The notes: generated by a model not told the origin, from the letters alone. A stretch of 64,000 bases of DNA from Acorus gramineus (GCA_030737835.1 CM060853.1:9594034-9658033); one strand, 5' to 3'; positions 1 through 13,580 are shown, counted from the stretch's first letter. Made by a program: numbers and translations.

Positions 1-537
1 GTTTGCAGCAACTGTTTATTTACAATTTTATTTGGGACATTGAATTTCCTCTGGTTTAATGGAGATAAAAAAAATGTATAAATAAATAAAAAGAGATTTA
101 TAAAAAAGATTGTCCATAAGCTTGTAGGAATTCATTTAAACATACTACTAGTCCTATGTGGAAGTTTCTGATTGGAGACAATAGTTTCTGCTGCATCTAC
201 GACTACTGATTAAAGATCCCCCACATTACCACATAAGACATTATTTCTGTGTCTCGGTTCAGAGAGAGACCTAAAAACTTAAAACGTGTGCATATGTAAA
301 AGCACCAAATATTGGCATCCACACATTCACCAACAATTTAATCTTCAAAACCAACATTTTTTTTCTTCCATTGCTCTCTCAACCACAAAAATCCCATTTT
401 TTTTATTCCAAGACATTATCTACTGGTCTCGGTTTCACAGAGAGACAGAAAAGAAGAAAGATTGAATAAAAAAAGAACCCAGTTATCAAATTTTGGAATT
501 TAAAGCAACCAAATTTGATACACCCCTCCTAAAAAGA
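1..537. other. 5' flank of PPD4, no gene seen
   Basis: AT-rich flank with homopolymer A and T runs and two similar stretches, near 250-275 and 427-447, that both contain a TCTCGGTTTCA-like core followed by GAGAGAGA. Nothing coding is seen. It presumably holds the promoter and 5' leader of the gene that starts at 538. Confidence 0.5.
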
Positions 538-2508
538 ATGGGAACCACCCTCTTTGCAAGCTGTTGGGTTCCCACACAATCAAAATGCAAACCCAAACCA
601 GACATGCATGTGAAGAAGCAGTCTTTACTATTGAGATGTTGTGGAGAAGATGTGAGTACAGGAAATGATGCTGTGAAACCTATTGGGTTATTGGGGAGGA
701 GGTCTGCCATTGTTTTTGGGCTCCCACTCTTCTCTGCAGTGACCTTGGGATTCCCGGGTAATGGGTTTGCAATAAAACAAGGTTTCTTGGCAGGGAGGAT
801 CCCTGGTTTGTCTGAACCAGATGAAAATGGTTGGTTTTTTTTATTTATTTTTCATTATTTCATTTTATTTGTGTACTGAATTTGATGGGTGAGATTAGCT
901 CTTGTTTGTGATTTGAACAGAATGCTTACCTTCTCATCATGTACTTTGTTTTAAGTGTTCCAAGTATTCTTCCTTTTTATAATGGATATTACTTGTGGTC
1001 TCTTTTTTGTTAAAAGATCTAATTTATGCGTAATTAGAAACCTCAGCCTTTTTTTCTTCAGAAAATTTAGCTGTTTTTTCAGTTATCTGTTATATTTGTG
1101 TGCATGGATTGCCATGTTTGAAATACCCAATCACATCTGAAGTAGCATTCACCAGTAGAAAAAAACTTTTTTTTTTTGGAGAACTCAAACTGTGTGTCCA
1201 CGGTTTAGGTGGCAGTTAAAATTAATATCAGTCGAACAATCTTCTCATTTTCCTCAAAGAATGCATAGGCCTTTGCCATTCCCAAATCATTTCATATAAG
1301 TTTGTCATAAAAATGTCTTTTTCTGAATTTTGCAATGCTGGATGGATCTTCATGAGATATGAAATTGATCAGCCAGGTTGGAGGACATATCAAAGACCAG
1401 ACGAGAAGTCTGGAGGACATGGTGTTGGGTGGAGTCCAATAATTCCTTACAAGTTTAAAGTCCCCCAGGACTGGGATGAGGTAAACTTTTTTCTCAATTA
1501 ATGAAGGGTTACCTTGTTTATAATGAGTTCTCCTTGCCATTTTATAAGCAAATGCATTAATTGGAATGTAAGACCTCACTTTTTTTTTCTCTAAATGTGA
1601 TGTTTATAGGTTCCTGTGTCGATCGCGGATCTGGGAGGAACAGAGATTGATCTGAGGTTCGCAAGTCCCCAGGAAGGGCGCTTGTTTGTGATTGTAGCTC
1701 CGGTTCTCAGATTCGCAGGTAATAACAATTCAAACTTAGTTTTATAATTCTCCAAAGAAAAACTACAACTGTGTCACTACATTTCCAGAATGAATGGACA
1801 ACGTTTGGAGGTCTATTGTGGCATTTATTGTCTGGATTCATATTGTCAAATCGTTACATGTTCATCAGCATCCAATCCTCGATCACCTGTCAAAGACAAG
1901 AATCATAAACTGTAAAGACTGGATCAGAACCATGACATGATAAATACAATAATTGGCCTGAATCCGAACTACTCGTCGTGAAATCTCTTGCACTAGGAGG
2001 CTAGTCCGAGTGTCATTACTATAATGCTCCCACTTCATTTTCATTGGAAAGATAACTTCAAATTAATACATGAATTGGGAATTGATATCAAAATCCAGTG
2101 CAACTAATCATGGGTTGTAATACATGATGGTTCAGATCTTGGAGATGATACTAAAATTGAGGAAATAGGACCTCCAGAGAAGGTGATCAATGCTTTTGGA
2201 CCGGAAGTGATCGGAGAAAACGTAGAAGGGAAGGTTCTAAGCATGGGTGTGGTACAACATTCAGGGAGGACCTACTATCAGTTCGAGTTGGAACCTCCTC
2301 ATGTCCTCATCACTGCAACTGCTGCTGGCAACAGACTTTACTTATTCAACATAACTGCAAAAGGTGAGCATTAATACCTTCATATATATCACCTCCTTCT
2401 CAGTGAAGCGAATCAAAGTCATGACTTATGGATTTTCTTGCAGGGCTTCAATGGAAGAGGCACTATAAGGATCTAAAACAGATTGCGGATTCATTCCGCG
2501 TGGTTTAA
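538..2508 (+). CDS. PPD4: PsbP domain-containing protein 4, thylakoid lumen
   Basis: Five exons join in frame: 538-829, 1377-1480, 1610-1718, 2136-2363 and 2444-2508, giving 265 residues, close to the roughly 260 usual for this family. The start is the ATG at 538; the open frame reaches back to 493 but has no ATG there. The N-terminus is a bipartite transit region: a basic, Ser/Cys-rich stretch, then a twin arginine (GRRSAIVFG) before a hydrophobic segment, as expected for Tat import into the thylakoid lumen. The mature part carries the PsbP-like hallmarks GARIPGLSEPDE-type entry (here GRIPGLSEPDENG), GWSPIIPY, VPVSIADLGGTEIDLRF and FELEPPHVLITATA. PPD4 homologues are lumen proteins of the photosystem II PsbP superfamily; the exact role is not settled. 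It converges on the O-fucosyltransferase gene downstream. Identification is firm; borders are conceptual. Confidence 0.88.
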
Positions 2509-3748
2509 GATTTCTTTGATAGGATATATTACCATTTTAAAAAAAAAAAAATTGTTGATGTCCCTTTGGAGAAATTAAGTGAAAGGATAAAAAAGGTTTA
2601 TAGTTGGCAGATTTTGATCTCACGACAATCACTTCCCTTTGTTTATAAGAAGTGTGGTCTTCTTTTGAACATATAGCATTCCTCTGAATTGGAATATAGT
2701 GGAGATATTTTACACCTTGAGTACTTCATGGTGTATCATCTTTATCTGCTTCCTTATTCAGGATGGTTTTAAATACTTGCCAATGTTTGGTGTCATGCTT
2801 GAATCCTCATATAGTAAATATTGTCCTCCTCATGGTTCAGTTGGTCATCATAGAATGGATGCCAAGCTAGCTTCACTAAATCTATGAAGATATGACTTGT
2901 GATGCAATCAATCATTCTTTAAAGGTGGAGGGGCTGAATAATGAAGCTAGTTTGGCTTCCCTTCCCTATCAGGTGGCTCTTCATTATAGATGGTTGCCTG
3001 TTTTACTTTATCTTGAACAGTACTAAGCCAGGTTCATCATCTTTAGACTTATCCAACTGCAGATGTTCAGGTGATAAAGCATGCATTGTTTAGTTTATAG
3101 AAGTATATCTGTGTAATTTTGTTTTGTAATTTGCAGGGAAACCATGCATGTTCACTTAAAGGCAGTTCTGGGATCAAACAGTTACTATAAGTGATAACAA
3201 AATGGCAGACATGGGCAGCTGTTCAACTTAAAATCCCGTCAATTGAAATGCAATGACATTGAAAGAATTACATAGACAAGGATTACATGAGCCCTTTCTT
3301 TGCTCCCATTTTAATAAAAAAAAAAAATCCCCATTACAATGATGAAAAATTTGATGGGAATACATCTGAACTCTCAGTCAGTAGCTCTGGAGGAAAGTCT
3401 CTTAGAATTGAACTTCCCAATCCAAATTTTCTTAGACAGGCCTTCCCTGCACATGTGCAAAAACAAAGCGTAAGAAAGATGGGCTTGAACTCCAAATCTA
3501 TGAATTACCATGACTTGTAAATATTAACAGTGCATTGACTTTTTGTGTTCATCAGTTGATTAATGTATCTGAGCATGGCCTCCACACATGACAACCCATT
3601 CCCTATGTATGACAAGAAGCCATCCTGTATGATAATGCGTGGCAAGTCCAAAATGATGGTTTGTGTAGTTATTTCCTGCCCGAGTAAACTAAATGCATTT
3701 CCTAGGGTTTTGAATAAATTGGCTACATAATAAAGAGATATAATACCT
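2509..3748. other. Intergenic region between convergent genes
   Basis: About 1.2 kb of AT-rich DNA between the 3' ends of PPD4 (+) and the O-fucosyltransferase gene (-). It must contain both 3' UTRs and polyadenylation sites. Only short open frames are present and none resembles a known protein. Confidence 0.5.
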
Positions 3749-6700
3749 CTATGTCCGTTGAGGCTTCTTTTTCTTGCAGATGCATTCAGGAAATGGGTTT
3801 TCATAAAACGATTCTTCAGTCCTAAACCGAGCCCGACCTTTAATTCCAGGCTCAGATAGATACCTTTTCCTTGGAGCACCTTGCCTTAAAAAAAATTCAT
3901 TGTGAAGGAGAATCATATTACTTGCCAAAAAGGAACTCAGTGTCATTTACAACAAAAAAAAAATACTACCTGAACTTGTGCATATGAGTTATGAGTGACG
4001 ATAATGATGGGCCTTCTTCCAAGTCTCCTCTTTCCAGTTTATCAAAAATCTTTACCAGACCTTTCCTGCATATAAATAGTAACAAATGGAAAGAATACAA
4101 CTGTAAAATCTATTTGATTAAATGAATATCGAAGAAAGGCAATTCCAGTCATTTAAAAACACAATTCATCCAGTATCACCATACACATGAGCGATGCTCC
4201 AAGTTACAACATGTTATAAGTATCAATTAAACCTTGAAAAAGGAATATAAATACCTGTCCGGGCTGATTGTCTTGCGATAACCAAGAAACCTGCGATGTC
4301 CCTCCACAGCTCTTGCCATGTTACCCGTATATGAAGGAACAAATACGTCACTCTCTATTGATATGATGTAATCCAGTGCTGCTGCTTGTGATGCATGTTC
4401 GGTGAGTGTTTTCAGTTCTTCTTGAGTAGCAATTGTCTCCTGCCAGCAACCAAGTCCATTAATTTAAAAAAAGTGACATGATTTGCATAATGCATGAGTT
4501 TAGGCTAAAATACCTTGAAGACTAGATTTGGAAAGCGAGACTTGAGATCCAAAAGACGGGCAGTGCCACCAAATATTTCACCAGACGCAATATATATCCA
4601 TGTCGATGGGGGGTATCCTAGAGCTTTAAGGAAGATCCCTACTTCCTTGGGTGTTAAAGGGCAAGAACCACCTATTCTCTGTTCCGTTGAGTTTATATTC
4701 TTCAACTTCCAATGATTTGTATTTTCCCTATGATCACATGGACAGAAATAATAAACTCATTTATCTTGTGAGCCAAAAAATATATGATTTTCACTATAGG
4801 GACATGCTTACCTCATTATTCTCAATTCTTCGGATTCTGATTCACTCAGACCATATGTACATCCAGTAAATGACAGCATATCTCTTTCATATCGTAGGTG
4901 AAGGGCGATATATCGTCCGTGAGACCTCAAACGCTCCACCAGCTTCTGTGGGGTCACCGTGACGTATGCTCAGTACCTAAGTTACAGCGTATCCCAAAGC
5001 ATATCTCTTAAAAGCATTATATGAAATCAAGTAAAATCGTAGATCATTGGCTCCTGATAAAGATAGTAAATCTTCACAGGCGGTTAAAGGTTGCACCTTT
5101 CCTAGGTTCTCAATCGGAGCAGAAAACCGGAGGGCATGGTATAATGCACGACAACGCAAACGCTGAATATCAAGTGGGAGATCATTGTTTGCCAACCTTG
5201 AGTCAGATTTAGGAACATGAATGACCTGCCAGGGGAACATATTCCTTTAATTTTAATGATTTTTCTAACTTCATGTAAGCCAATTCATTCAAGTCATTTC
5301 TGTTGGAAAAATGTACGGCAGATAACAATCAGAAGTCAAATTCTTAATAATTTTAAAACATCACATATGAGCATCATCAAGACATGACACATTGATTACA
5401 AAAGATTTTCGTAATATCATTTTTTCCTTTCAGTTCAGAACCAATGACAATGTAAAGGACACTAGGTCAATGAATGCCTAAACTTTGATTTGATGGTCAG
5501 ATGTGATATCACCCTCATAGGCATTGTACAAAAACAAACAAATGCATACTATTTTGGTAGCTTCTATCCGAGTTTTGAACAAAGTCAACATGAAATTTAG
5601 CTCTATATCAAAAACATCAAGACAAAACAGATGGCCTGTTAAAAGAGCAAAGCGAACATCTACCTGATAATTCTTCCATAATTCTGCAATTTCTATGTAG
5701 TAACCCATTCCAGACCAGGTAGTAAAGTGCTTACGAGCCCTTGGAACAGATTCCAATCCCTTGGGAAGCTCCTTCACTATCCTAACATCTCCTTGCAGTG
5801 TTTTGATGAAATGGAGTTCATCGAATATGTCTGCAAACATACTGTTCAAACATTCGACAATGCGTGAGATAAATGGCACAGGGACACATGTAATGTGAAG
5901 ATACATATATGTATGTGCTCATTTCTAAGCATATATAAAAAAGACTTTTGAATATCAGAGGAGACATTAAAGTGGACTCTGACCTTGAATCCTGCCAAAA
6001 TGACCTCTTATCCAGCTGGGGAATTACTAATGTCGCATTCAAAATGCGTGCCACGGCTACCATATCAGATATCTACAAACAAGAGATGGTTGACCGCTTT
6101 GATCAACTTCATATGGTACAATATTTTGCTTGGGGTAAAAAAAAAGTATATAATAAAAAAAAAAATATCATCTGATGGTGTCCTGTAGAGAGTCTCTACT
6201 GCATTCGCTCAATGAGATCAGACTCAGATTGAAAATATCTTATTTTATGGTGAATTGGTTGCATCATTCACCAGAAGGAATCTCTAACTGAAGCCAACAT
6301 CCACACTTAGGATGAGTAATTATAAATCAAGGTATTCATAAACATCAAATTGAACTGCTAAAGTACTTGCAACTTACACCAGTCCTCATTTGATTGAGTC
6401 CACCATTACTCCTCACGGTCAAATAGCGTTCCAAATCTTGTGGAGCTGGAGTCAAACAAGAACAGGTTAATAAGATCACCACCACAGGAATCACCCATTC
6501 ACTACGCCGAACTGCAAACATTCTCAATCTGGAATTCTCTAAAGTGCTCAATAGTAAGTAACTGTACATATGTCAAAAGCATTTGTAATGAATCCAAACC
6601 ATGATATCCACGCTTAGGCTTGACACAGGGCTGGTAGCCATAGCCAAAAGAAGCATCCCATAACTGCTCTTCCTCAACCACGTCCTGCTCAGTAAGTAGG

Positions 6701-7476
6701 AAAAATCATGTGCCCATCAAAAAATAGAAGAATCACTGAGTATCATAACCTCGCAAGCACATGAGGGCATGACACGCATCTGATGAATTTTTTTGAAAAT
6801 GGACATCATCACATTAATCATGTTCCCAATTCACGAACCATTGGGTTTATTTTTAACTGTGCCCCCCATATGCTCTCGGCGGGGGTGGCTAATCGGCTAG
6901 TCAAGGCTTGATTTTCAAAACATTGGTATCATTGCAATAAAAGGAATCCAGACTCTGGAAAATCTATCTAATCCTCACATATAGTTTTCGCAGTTTGAAA
7001 TGTAAACATGTAGGCATAGGGTGACACAGGCATACAGCATTCACGGAGGAAACAATAACACATTCATTAAAACTTCCAAAAAACAACAAATCTTTCTGGA
7101 AATTCAAAGGGGGAAGGAATGAAGGAAAGAACCCACTTCTCCGAATTTCTTAATAAAGCAAGAAAAGCTATCAAAAACCGATCTTTCAAAGTGAATCCGC
7201 AAGACCCAATCGAGAAATTGGGGAAGAAAATACCTCACGAGGTTGGTCAGAGAAGAAGGGCTTCTCTTCCTCCTCCTCCACGCGGGAGATCTGCGACATG
7301 GAGTATAAGAAGGCGAAGAGAGAGAAACCCAGCAAGAGAGCGACGCAGATGGTGACCAACGAAGGGGAGAAGGATCTCCTGATGGCGAAGAGTGCCCTCT
7401 TCGCGTAACTTCTGCTCATGTGCGAAGAAGAAAGGGAGGAGCCTCGGCTGTTAAAGCTCTTCATCATCATCATCAT
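3749..7476 (-). CDS. O-fucosyltransferase family protein (DUF246/GT106-like)
   Basis: Eleven exons on the minus strand splice in frame: 7476-7234, 6684-6600, 6445-6378, 6072-5984, 5841-5664, 5225-5097, 4945-4812, 4727-4514, 4439-4255, 4065-3970 and 3884-3749, giving 518 residues. The N-terminus (MMMMMKSF) is followed by a basic stretch and one hydrophobic segment at about residues 38-58, a type II Golgi membrane anchor. Downstream are the family signatures [16 protein letters not shown], the sugar-nucleotide-site-like [25 protein letters not shown] and [16 protein letters not shown], and the C-terminal [21 protein letters not shown]. Exon 5 must start at 5841, not at the AG six codons further in, because only that choice keeps [13 protein letters not shown] in frame. 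Such enzymes are thought to act on cell-wall glycans or proteins in the Golgi; acceptor unknown. The family call is firm, the exact orthologue is not. Confidence 0.88.
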
Positions 7477-7970
7477 ATCCCTCTCATCTTCAATTTTCAG
7501 AGCTCTCTCACAGATCTCTTCATTCTCACGCTGTGCATCAATGTTTCCGGTCTCGGATCCTCATATGCTTTTTTTTATGGCTGTTGTATGTGACGAATGA
7601 GATGTGTCATTTGCCATTGGTAACCGGGGGACGGTTATATGCACCCCATTTTACTGCTATCCCACCCCTTTTTCTAACCCACTCTGCTCAAATTTATAAA
7701 CTGAAATCTATCCCTTTAATATCTTGGTTAGCTAACCTATTTATTAGAGATGCTTTTATATATATCACACTTTAGATAGCGCAACTCTTCCTTTCTCTCA
7801 CTCTTTCTACTCTTTCTTCTCCGCATCATACTCGCTCTCCCTCCACCAGTCCCTCCTGCTCTCTCATCCTGTGGTCGCCTCCTCCCCCTATCTCCAACAG
7901 AACCAAACATGCATGCCTCCCACAACTTGAGATTCTATGGAAAACTCAATATAGAGAACTCTCTATAGCG

Positions 7971-7999
<29 letters not shown>
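7971..7999. repeat. (TC)n microsatellite
   Basis: About 14 TC units, about 0.5 kb upstream of the O-fucosyltransferase start. Such CT tracts are common in plant promoters and leaders. Confidence 0.9.
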
Positions 8000-8002
<3 letters not shown>

Positions 8003-8993
8003 CGGTTCATCCAAGCCATTGTCGTTGACCACCAGCACCAGTGAAAGATCGTGTCGATTACCTCCACCGTTCAAGCAACAAATCTTCATTCGACGATGAC
8101 GAGTTCAAGTCGGCGTCCCTCTCGGCCCACTCAGGATAGTCACTGGGTTCCTCCAACTACGTGGTGACAGTCGCCCACCACTCAATGGACATCCTTGAGA
8201 TCTCCGTCGACTCTTGTCGTAGCCTCACTGACATGGTGCTCTCCATTACCACCGCCTGTCACAAGAGCCTTTGTTGCCTCGTCCTCTGCTACCCTGACCT
8301 CTGGAGGCATCGTCTCTCTGAAATGCAAGGCATTAACTTCGTCGTAGTCTCCTCCCTCTCCGAACACCGTCGTCTCCGTCCTCTTTGAACACTGCTCAGG
8401 CGTGGAGCAATCTCCCTAACCTTCTCGTCATCGTAGCCCTCAAGGGGCTCATGCTCCATCATATGGGGTGGGTTCCTCTTCATAAAAAAAATAAAATAAA
8501 ATTCTCATTTTTTATGTTGTACATGCATGACAAGATTGGTCTGCCAACGGAACTTTCATTTTTGAAAAAGAAGTGAACTTGTTCTTGTGTACAACATTCC
8601 TAAGAAAGTATAGAAACTATGGTGGAGGGGACTCATTAAAAAATAGTATAAGGTTAATTTTCAGAATCCAAACCGTTCATTCATTTCTATGTGCATAAAC
8701 ATATTGGAATTGGAAGATTTGGAGATTTTGGGTGCCTACTAATATATCATCAGAGCAATTAAAACAGAGGTAATTAAATTTATTAGGTGAGACCGATAAG
8801 AACAAGAAAAATTTGATTGGAGAATAAACATGAATACGTTGTGTCCATCGTTACAAACGTTAATTTCATTCTTCGGTTTCCCCGTGGAGGAGGCTTGAAT
8901 TAGCAGGTACCATTGTTTATTGAAGAATGGCCAAGCCGGCTTTAACCCCGGTCAAAATTTTATAAACAACAAAAAGAGAGGAAATTATAAAAC

Positions 8994-9001
8994 TTATAAA
9001 T
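8994..9001 (+). promoter_or_regulatory. Probable TATA box of the chitinase-like gene
   Basis: TTATAAAT lies about 75 bp upstream of the ATG at 9075, a normal distance for a short leader. A GTCAA (W-box core on the other strand) occurs about 40 bp further upstream; that a WRKY factor acts here is only a guess. Confidence 0.45.
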
Positions 9002-9074
9002 ACATACATTCAAGTCTTTCATTCCCATACACTTCAAACTAACTAACCCAATATCATCTCAGAAATATCAAGCC

Positions 9075-10983
9075 ATGGTTAGCTTCAACCAGTTTCTTGC
9101 TCACCTCATCGTACTAGTGTTCCTATTTAGCTCCTTATGCGGTAAACAAATCACATTTCATTCAAACTATATATATGTTTCAAGTGTTTGTTCATCCTTT
9201 TAGATCATCAACTGTACTTATTATTATATGGGATATGCATGTGTTCAGATGGGAAGGTGATGATGGAGTACATCGGCGCCACTGGAGTCCCTGTGTCCTT
9301 TGATAAGGTCCCCATAGACGACGGCATCGACTTCCACTTCGTGTTAGGCTTCGCCATTGATGCCAACAACTCCGGCGAGCCCCAAAACGGCATGTTTTCC
9401 CCTTATTGGCTCTCCACACTGACCCCCAAATCGGTTGCCCGCATCAAGGCTCGCCACCCCAATGTTAAGGCATGACAAAAACAATTATGTGAAAATCTTA
9501 ATATTCTTTACAAAAGAGAAAAAAAAAAAAAAACCACTTTATGCAAACTTTAATTTCTTTTGAACCATTTACGTAATTAACACTTTGCTATTCAATATGT
9601 CATGATGAATTTCTCACTGGTATTTTAGATTTTTAACACATTAGAGGGGTTAACCTAACTGAATATATGTTATTATAGAGAGTTTAATTTTTATAATACT
9701 ATATTTTCAATTAGGGTTAACCTAACTGAATATCAGCAGAATATTAATCATCTGCCAATGAAAATTTACTTTAAAGGGGTTATTTGGATTTTCATAGGTG
9801 TTTGTGGAGGGTTAGATGAACTTTTGAAAAAACAAGAGAGTTATATGGGTATCCAGCAATTTGCAAGGGGTTAATTATATGAATTTTTTTCCTTATCAAA
9901 AAATCAGTATACATGTGAGGTTTGGTCAACACATAATTCTCATTCCTGCATGAATCATGACACAAACAGTATCATCATGTCCTGAATTCTCTGTTATATG
10001 TCTTGATGAAGGTCCTGGCCAGCCTCTCAGGGTGGAGCCTGGGTGACAAGGTCCTCTCGTGGTACAACCCAAAGGACCCAGACCATTGGATCTCCAACGC
10101 CTTCACCTCTCTCCAATCCCTGGCCTCCGACTACCACCTCGACGGCATCGACATCGACTACGAGACCTTCCCCAGAAATGACACCACCTTCTCCTACTGC
10201 ATTGGAGAGCTCATAACATCTCTTAAGAACAACAGCATCATATCTGTGGCCACCATAGCTCCTTATTACAGGACAGTGGACCCCTACATCAGACTGTTCA
10301 AGGAATACGGCGGCGTCATCGACTACGTGAACCACCAGTTCTACACGGACAGGGTGAGGGATCCGAGGGCGTACGTGGAGGCGTTCAGGACACGGGCCAC
10401 GCAGTTCGAGGCGGAGAAGCTCCTCCCGAGCTATGAGGTCGACGGGAGGGGGATACAGGTAAACCTATTAACAGATTGGATAAGTTAATATCCGTATCTA
10501 TTCTAATCATCCTGTTCATTTATAACAAGATTTGTAATACAATTATTAAAATAGAGATTTCGAGACCTATTCTTTCTTTGAGATATCATACATTAAAATT
10601 TAAAATTTTAGTACTAATTATAATATATAATGATTGTGATTAATTATACATTATAACAAATATAAATAATAGATAATACAAACATATATGTCAGATTGGG
10701 ATATACTAATATCAATATTTGCACTTCGAAAATTCAAATATTGGATATTTTTTATTTTTCAGATATGAATTCAGATCGAATACAGATTGTTTTCAAAAAT
10801 AACTAACAGGCTTACATACAGGGGGATGCGTTTTTTGATGCGTTGGCGCTGTTGGAGAAGAGTGGGTTCAGTGTCAATGGCGTGATGATCTTCTCGGCGG
10901 ATGCTTCGAAGTCGAATGGGTATTACTATGAGAGGAAGTCCCAGGCATTCTTGTTGAACTCTACTGCTGCTACTAGTAATTGA
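9075..10983 (+). CDS. GH18 chitinase-like protein (chitinase 2 type)
   Basis: Four exons, 9075-9141, 9249-9469, 10012-10458 and 10822-10983, join into 298 residues. The first 23 residues are a hydrophobic signal peptide, so the protein is probably secreted or vacuolar. Exon 3 holds the GH18 strand with LASLSGWS and the catalytic motif DGIDIDYE, with D140, D143, D145 and the proton donor E147 all present, so activity is plausible. Later motifs include VDYVNHQFY-like (IDYVNHQFYTD) and VMIFSADASKS. It resembles the tulip-bulb type of plant GH18 chitinases, which cleave N-acetylglucosamine polymers and serve in defence or storage. Intron 2 appears to start with GC rather than GT: keeping the expected NVKV needs AAG/GCATG at 9469/9470. 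A GT donor at 9464 would also stay in frame but lose two residues. Exon 3 is markedly GC-rich. Confidence 0.85.
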
Positions 10984-12669
10984 TGGTAGCTGTGTTTTGT
11001 GTGTGTGAATTTATGTGGATGTGTTGGTTTATTAATTTGTTTGACAGTTTACATGAGATTACAATGTTCATGCGTGATGCTAAAAAATTTTCGTTTTCGG
11101 TAATTCATGTATTTATGATTATAACTCCTACCCGTCGTTCTCTAATAGAAAACTTTCTCGTATAGATAAGTACTATGTTATTTAGTTGATCAAGAATAAA
11201 TTATACATAAAAGGTGAATAATATGTAGCTAATGATTTATAACAGGTGAAAAATGATTTGATATATGCGTAAACCCCTTTTGCACCAATGAAATAAATTA
11301 GGTAAAATAACATAATTATATTACAGGAGATCTATTATGAATACCGGTTTATTCTTACATATTCTGACATACTTATATCCACCTATTCCTTGTAAACAAA
11401 AAGATTTTTTTAGTCTTATTTGTCTATATTCCAACATAGATATTTCACATTCATTCGTCTCCCACATAGGTCTCTACTTGAATGATTTTTCAATCACCAT
11501 TGGAATAGACTTCATGGTGAGGGCAAAAGTTTCAGTCTTGCCTCGATGAAGGATCTTCATCTTGGAGGATGGATGCCCAATTATAGTGATGGACATGGCG
11601 GCTGTGGGCAAGATCAGGGCATTGCACGTCACGGAAGGATCTTGTGAGGGCCAGATCATGGGTGCTTAAACTGAGAAGATAAATTTGATTTCTTTGGAGA
11701 TCAGTAGTCACCTAGTGGGGGAGGGGCTACTTGAAGCTTGCTCTAACGAGGGCATCAGACTCATGGGGCGAGGAAGGCATTTCAGACCTTAACTCATTAA
11801 GCTCATGAATGCAATGGCTCGTGGTCATGCTAAGAATATGGCTCAGACTCATGTTTGTGTGGCTAGACACAGACTTAATTGTACACGAATACACGATGGT
11901 TCATGATAGAGAACTGCATTTCAAATGAGCAACGTGGGTGAGGGGGCAAGTCGACCGAGAGCATGAGGAACCACAGTCACTTAATGGGGGGTGGTATTGG
12001 TTTGATTGCTTAATTTTTTTTAACTTCTTACCCCATTTGGGGTGAGGGAATAAAGAGAAATAGAGGGAAATAAGACAATTAACATTGAGAATAACATAAA
12101 ATACAATTAAATAAAGATTTGCTTATTTTACATGGATTACCATGTATTTTTTTTTGTACTACACATTTTTCCTTTTTTTGGAATAAAAGGCCGCCAGGTT
12201 GGGCTTATACACATTTATCGTGACCCGTAATGGGTTATCTGCAATATTTAAATTTCACAGGGCAAATTCATACATTCTACAATAAAAGTTAATTTCATCA
12301 CGAAGGTAAAACTATTTCCTATGAATTAGAATTACACCGGTTAAAATTACCTTTTAACCATGAAATTCTATTTCGCATAGCAAAGTTTGTAGCTAATACC
12401 TCAATTTGCTGTAGTGTAACATTGAATATTGGACTTGATATTTCTTATGATTGCGGTATTTTTTTAATCTTCTTATTAGATTGAGGTTAGAAACCAGTGG
12501 GGGTGTGGTCTCATTGTTTTACTTTTTTCCCTCAATGTAGCTATTTGTACATCAGGTTTTATTTTATATTTCTTTCCCACAAATTTTGGTAAGATGGAGG
12601 CAAAACCTATGTAGGGGATGTCTGTACTGTGGTTGACAGTGTGTATGACCTGTTTGGGATAATATGTGA

Positions 12670-13310
12670 TTGTAGGGCCCAAAAATGAGGCCCGTCTTGG
12701 AAGCTTCACGTGACCAGCCCATGATCCAATCAAGTGACGGCCCACAGTATGGATCGCCCACCTCGAGTAGATCTGGCCCGCCAGCCTGCTAAAACCCTAC
12801 GACTAAGTTAAAGACCCCCAACCCAGTCAAAAGTTCATCAACTGGTTGACTTTCTGGGTAAATATAAATCCAGCAAATCTGGGGTCATCAAAGGACTGAT
12901 CCCCCGGGATTGGATAGATATACCTTAAACATGGAATTAATAATCAGTGAACTCCTTAATCTTGGTAAATCTGAAAGAGGATAAGAAGCAAATCCCAGTA
13001 TTTGCATAGAATCAAAGATCTCATCTCATCCAATGGGGATATGATCTCCAGAAGGTTCTAGGATTGGAAAAAGCACTATAAAAAAGGAACTACGTAAGAC
13101 TTGATCCATATAGATAAAAGGAGGGGTACGTAGGCAGCCTAGAAAGAGATCTCAGATTCAGTAAAAAACAAATTCTCTATCATATTATAGGAGAAGGGAA
13201 GCGGGCCGGATCAATGAAAGGAGACTAGGAGAAGCAGAGCCAACGAATCTTGAAGACCTGAGTTCGGATAGTCAATTTCTGCGCCTCCAGAGATCATAGG
13301 TAAATTAATG
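12670..13310 (+). mobile_element. Probable degraded Gypsy-type LTR
   Basis: A moderately GC-rich block inside AT-rich DNA. It contains TATA-like ACTATAAAAAAGG near 13075 and, about 45 bp later, GGGTACGTAGGCAGCCT (about 13125-13141), a motif I associate with the U5 part of many plant Ty3/Gypsy LTRs. No gag-pol is near, so it would be a solo or truncated LTR. The outer borders are uncertain. Confidence 0.4.
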
Positions 13311-13424
13311 TTTGCTAAGGATAACAGGACAACAGTCTTTGGGGCATGTGACATGTATGGTTGGTTTTGTTTGTCTGCAGCAGAGGAAGTACCTAGAGAA
13401 GAGACTGGTAAAAATGGTGACCCC

Positions 13425-13580
13425 TCCAGCCTTACTCTCAAAGGTTGGAAAGGAATCTATTGTTCTGTGCTTCAATTGAGGTGGTTTGAATTGGCTTTGA
13501 TTTCCAGCCTTACTCTCAAAGGTTGGAAAGGAATCTATTGTTCTGTGCTTCAATTGAGGTGGTTTGAATTGGCTTTGATT
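13425..13580. repeat. 78-bp tandem duplication
   Basis: Two almost perfect head-to-tail copies with a 78-bp period, starting at TCCAGCCTTACTCTC at 13425 and 13503. Because 78 is divisible by three, an open frame runs through both copies; that frame is likely accidental. Confidence 0.9.

Larger units (their letters stand above)
7477..9074. other. Divergent promoter region with microsatellite
   Basis: The region separates the divergent O-fucosyltransferase (-) and chitinase-like (+) genes. It has a (TC)n run at 7971-7999 and, at about 8020-8400, a GC-enriched block that looks coding-like but has stops and no recognised homology. The rest is AT-rich with no gene seen. Confidence 0.5.
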
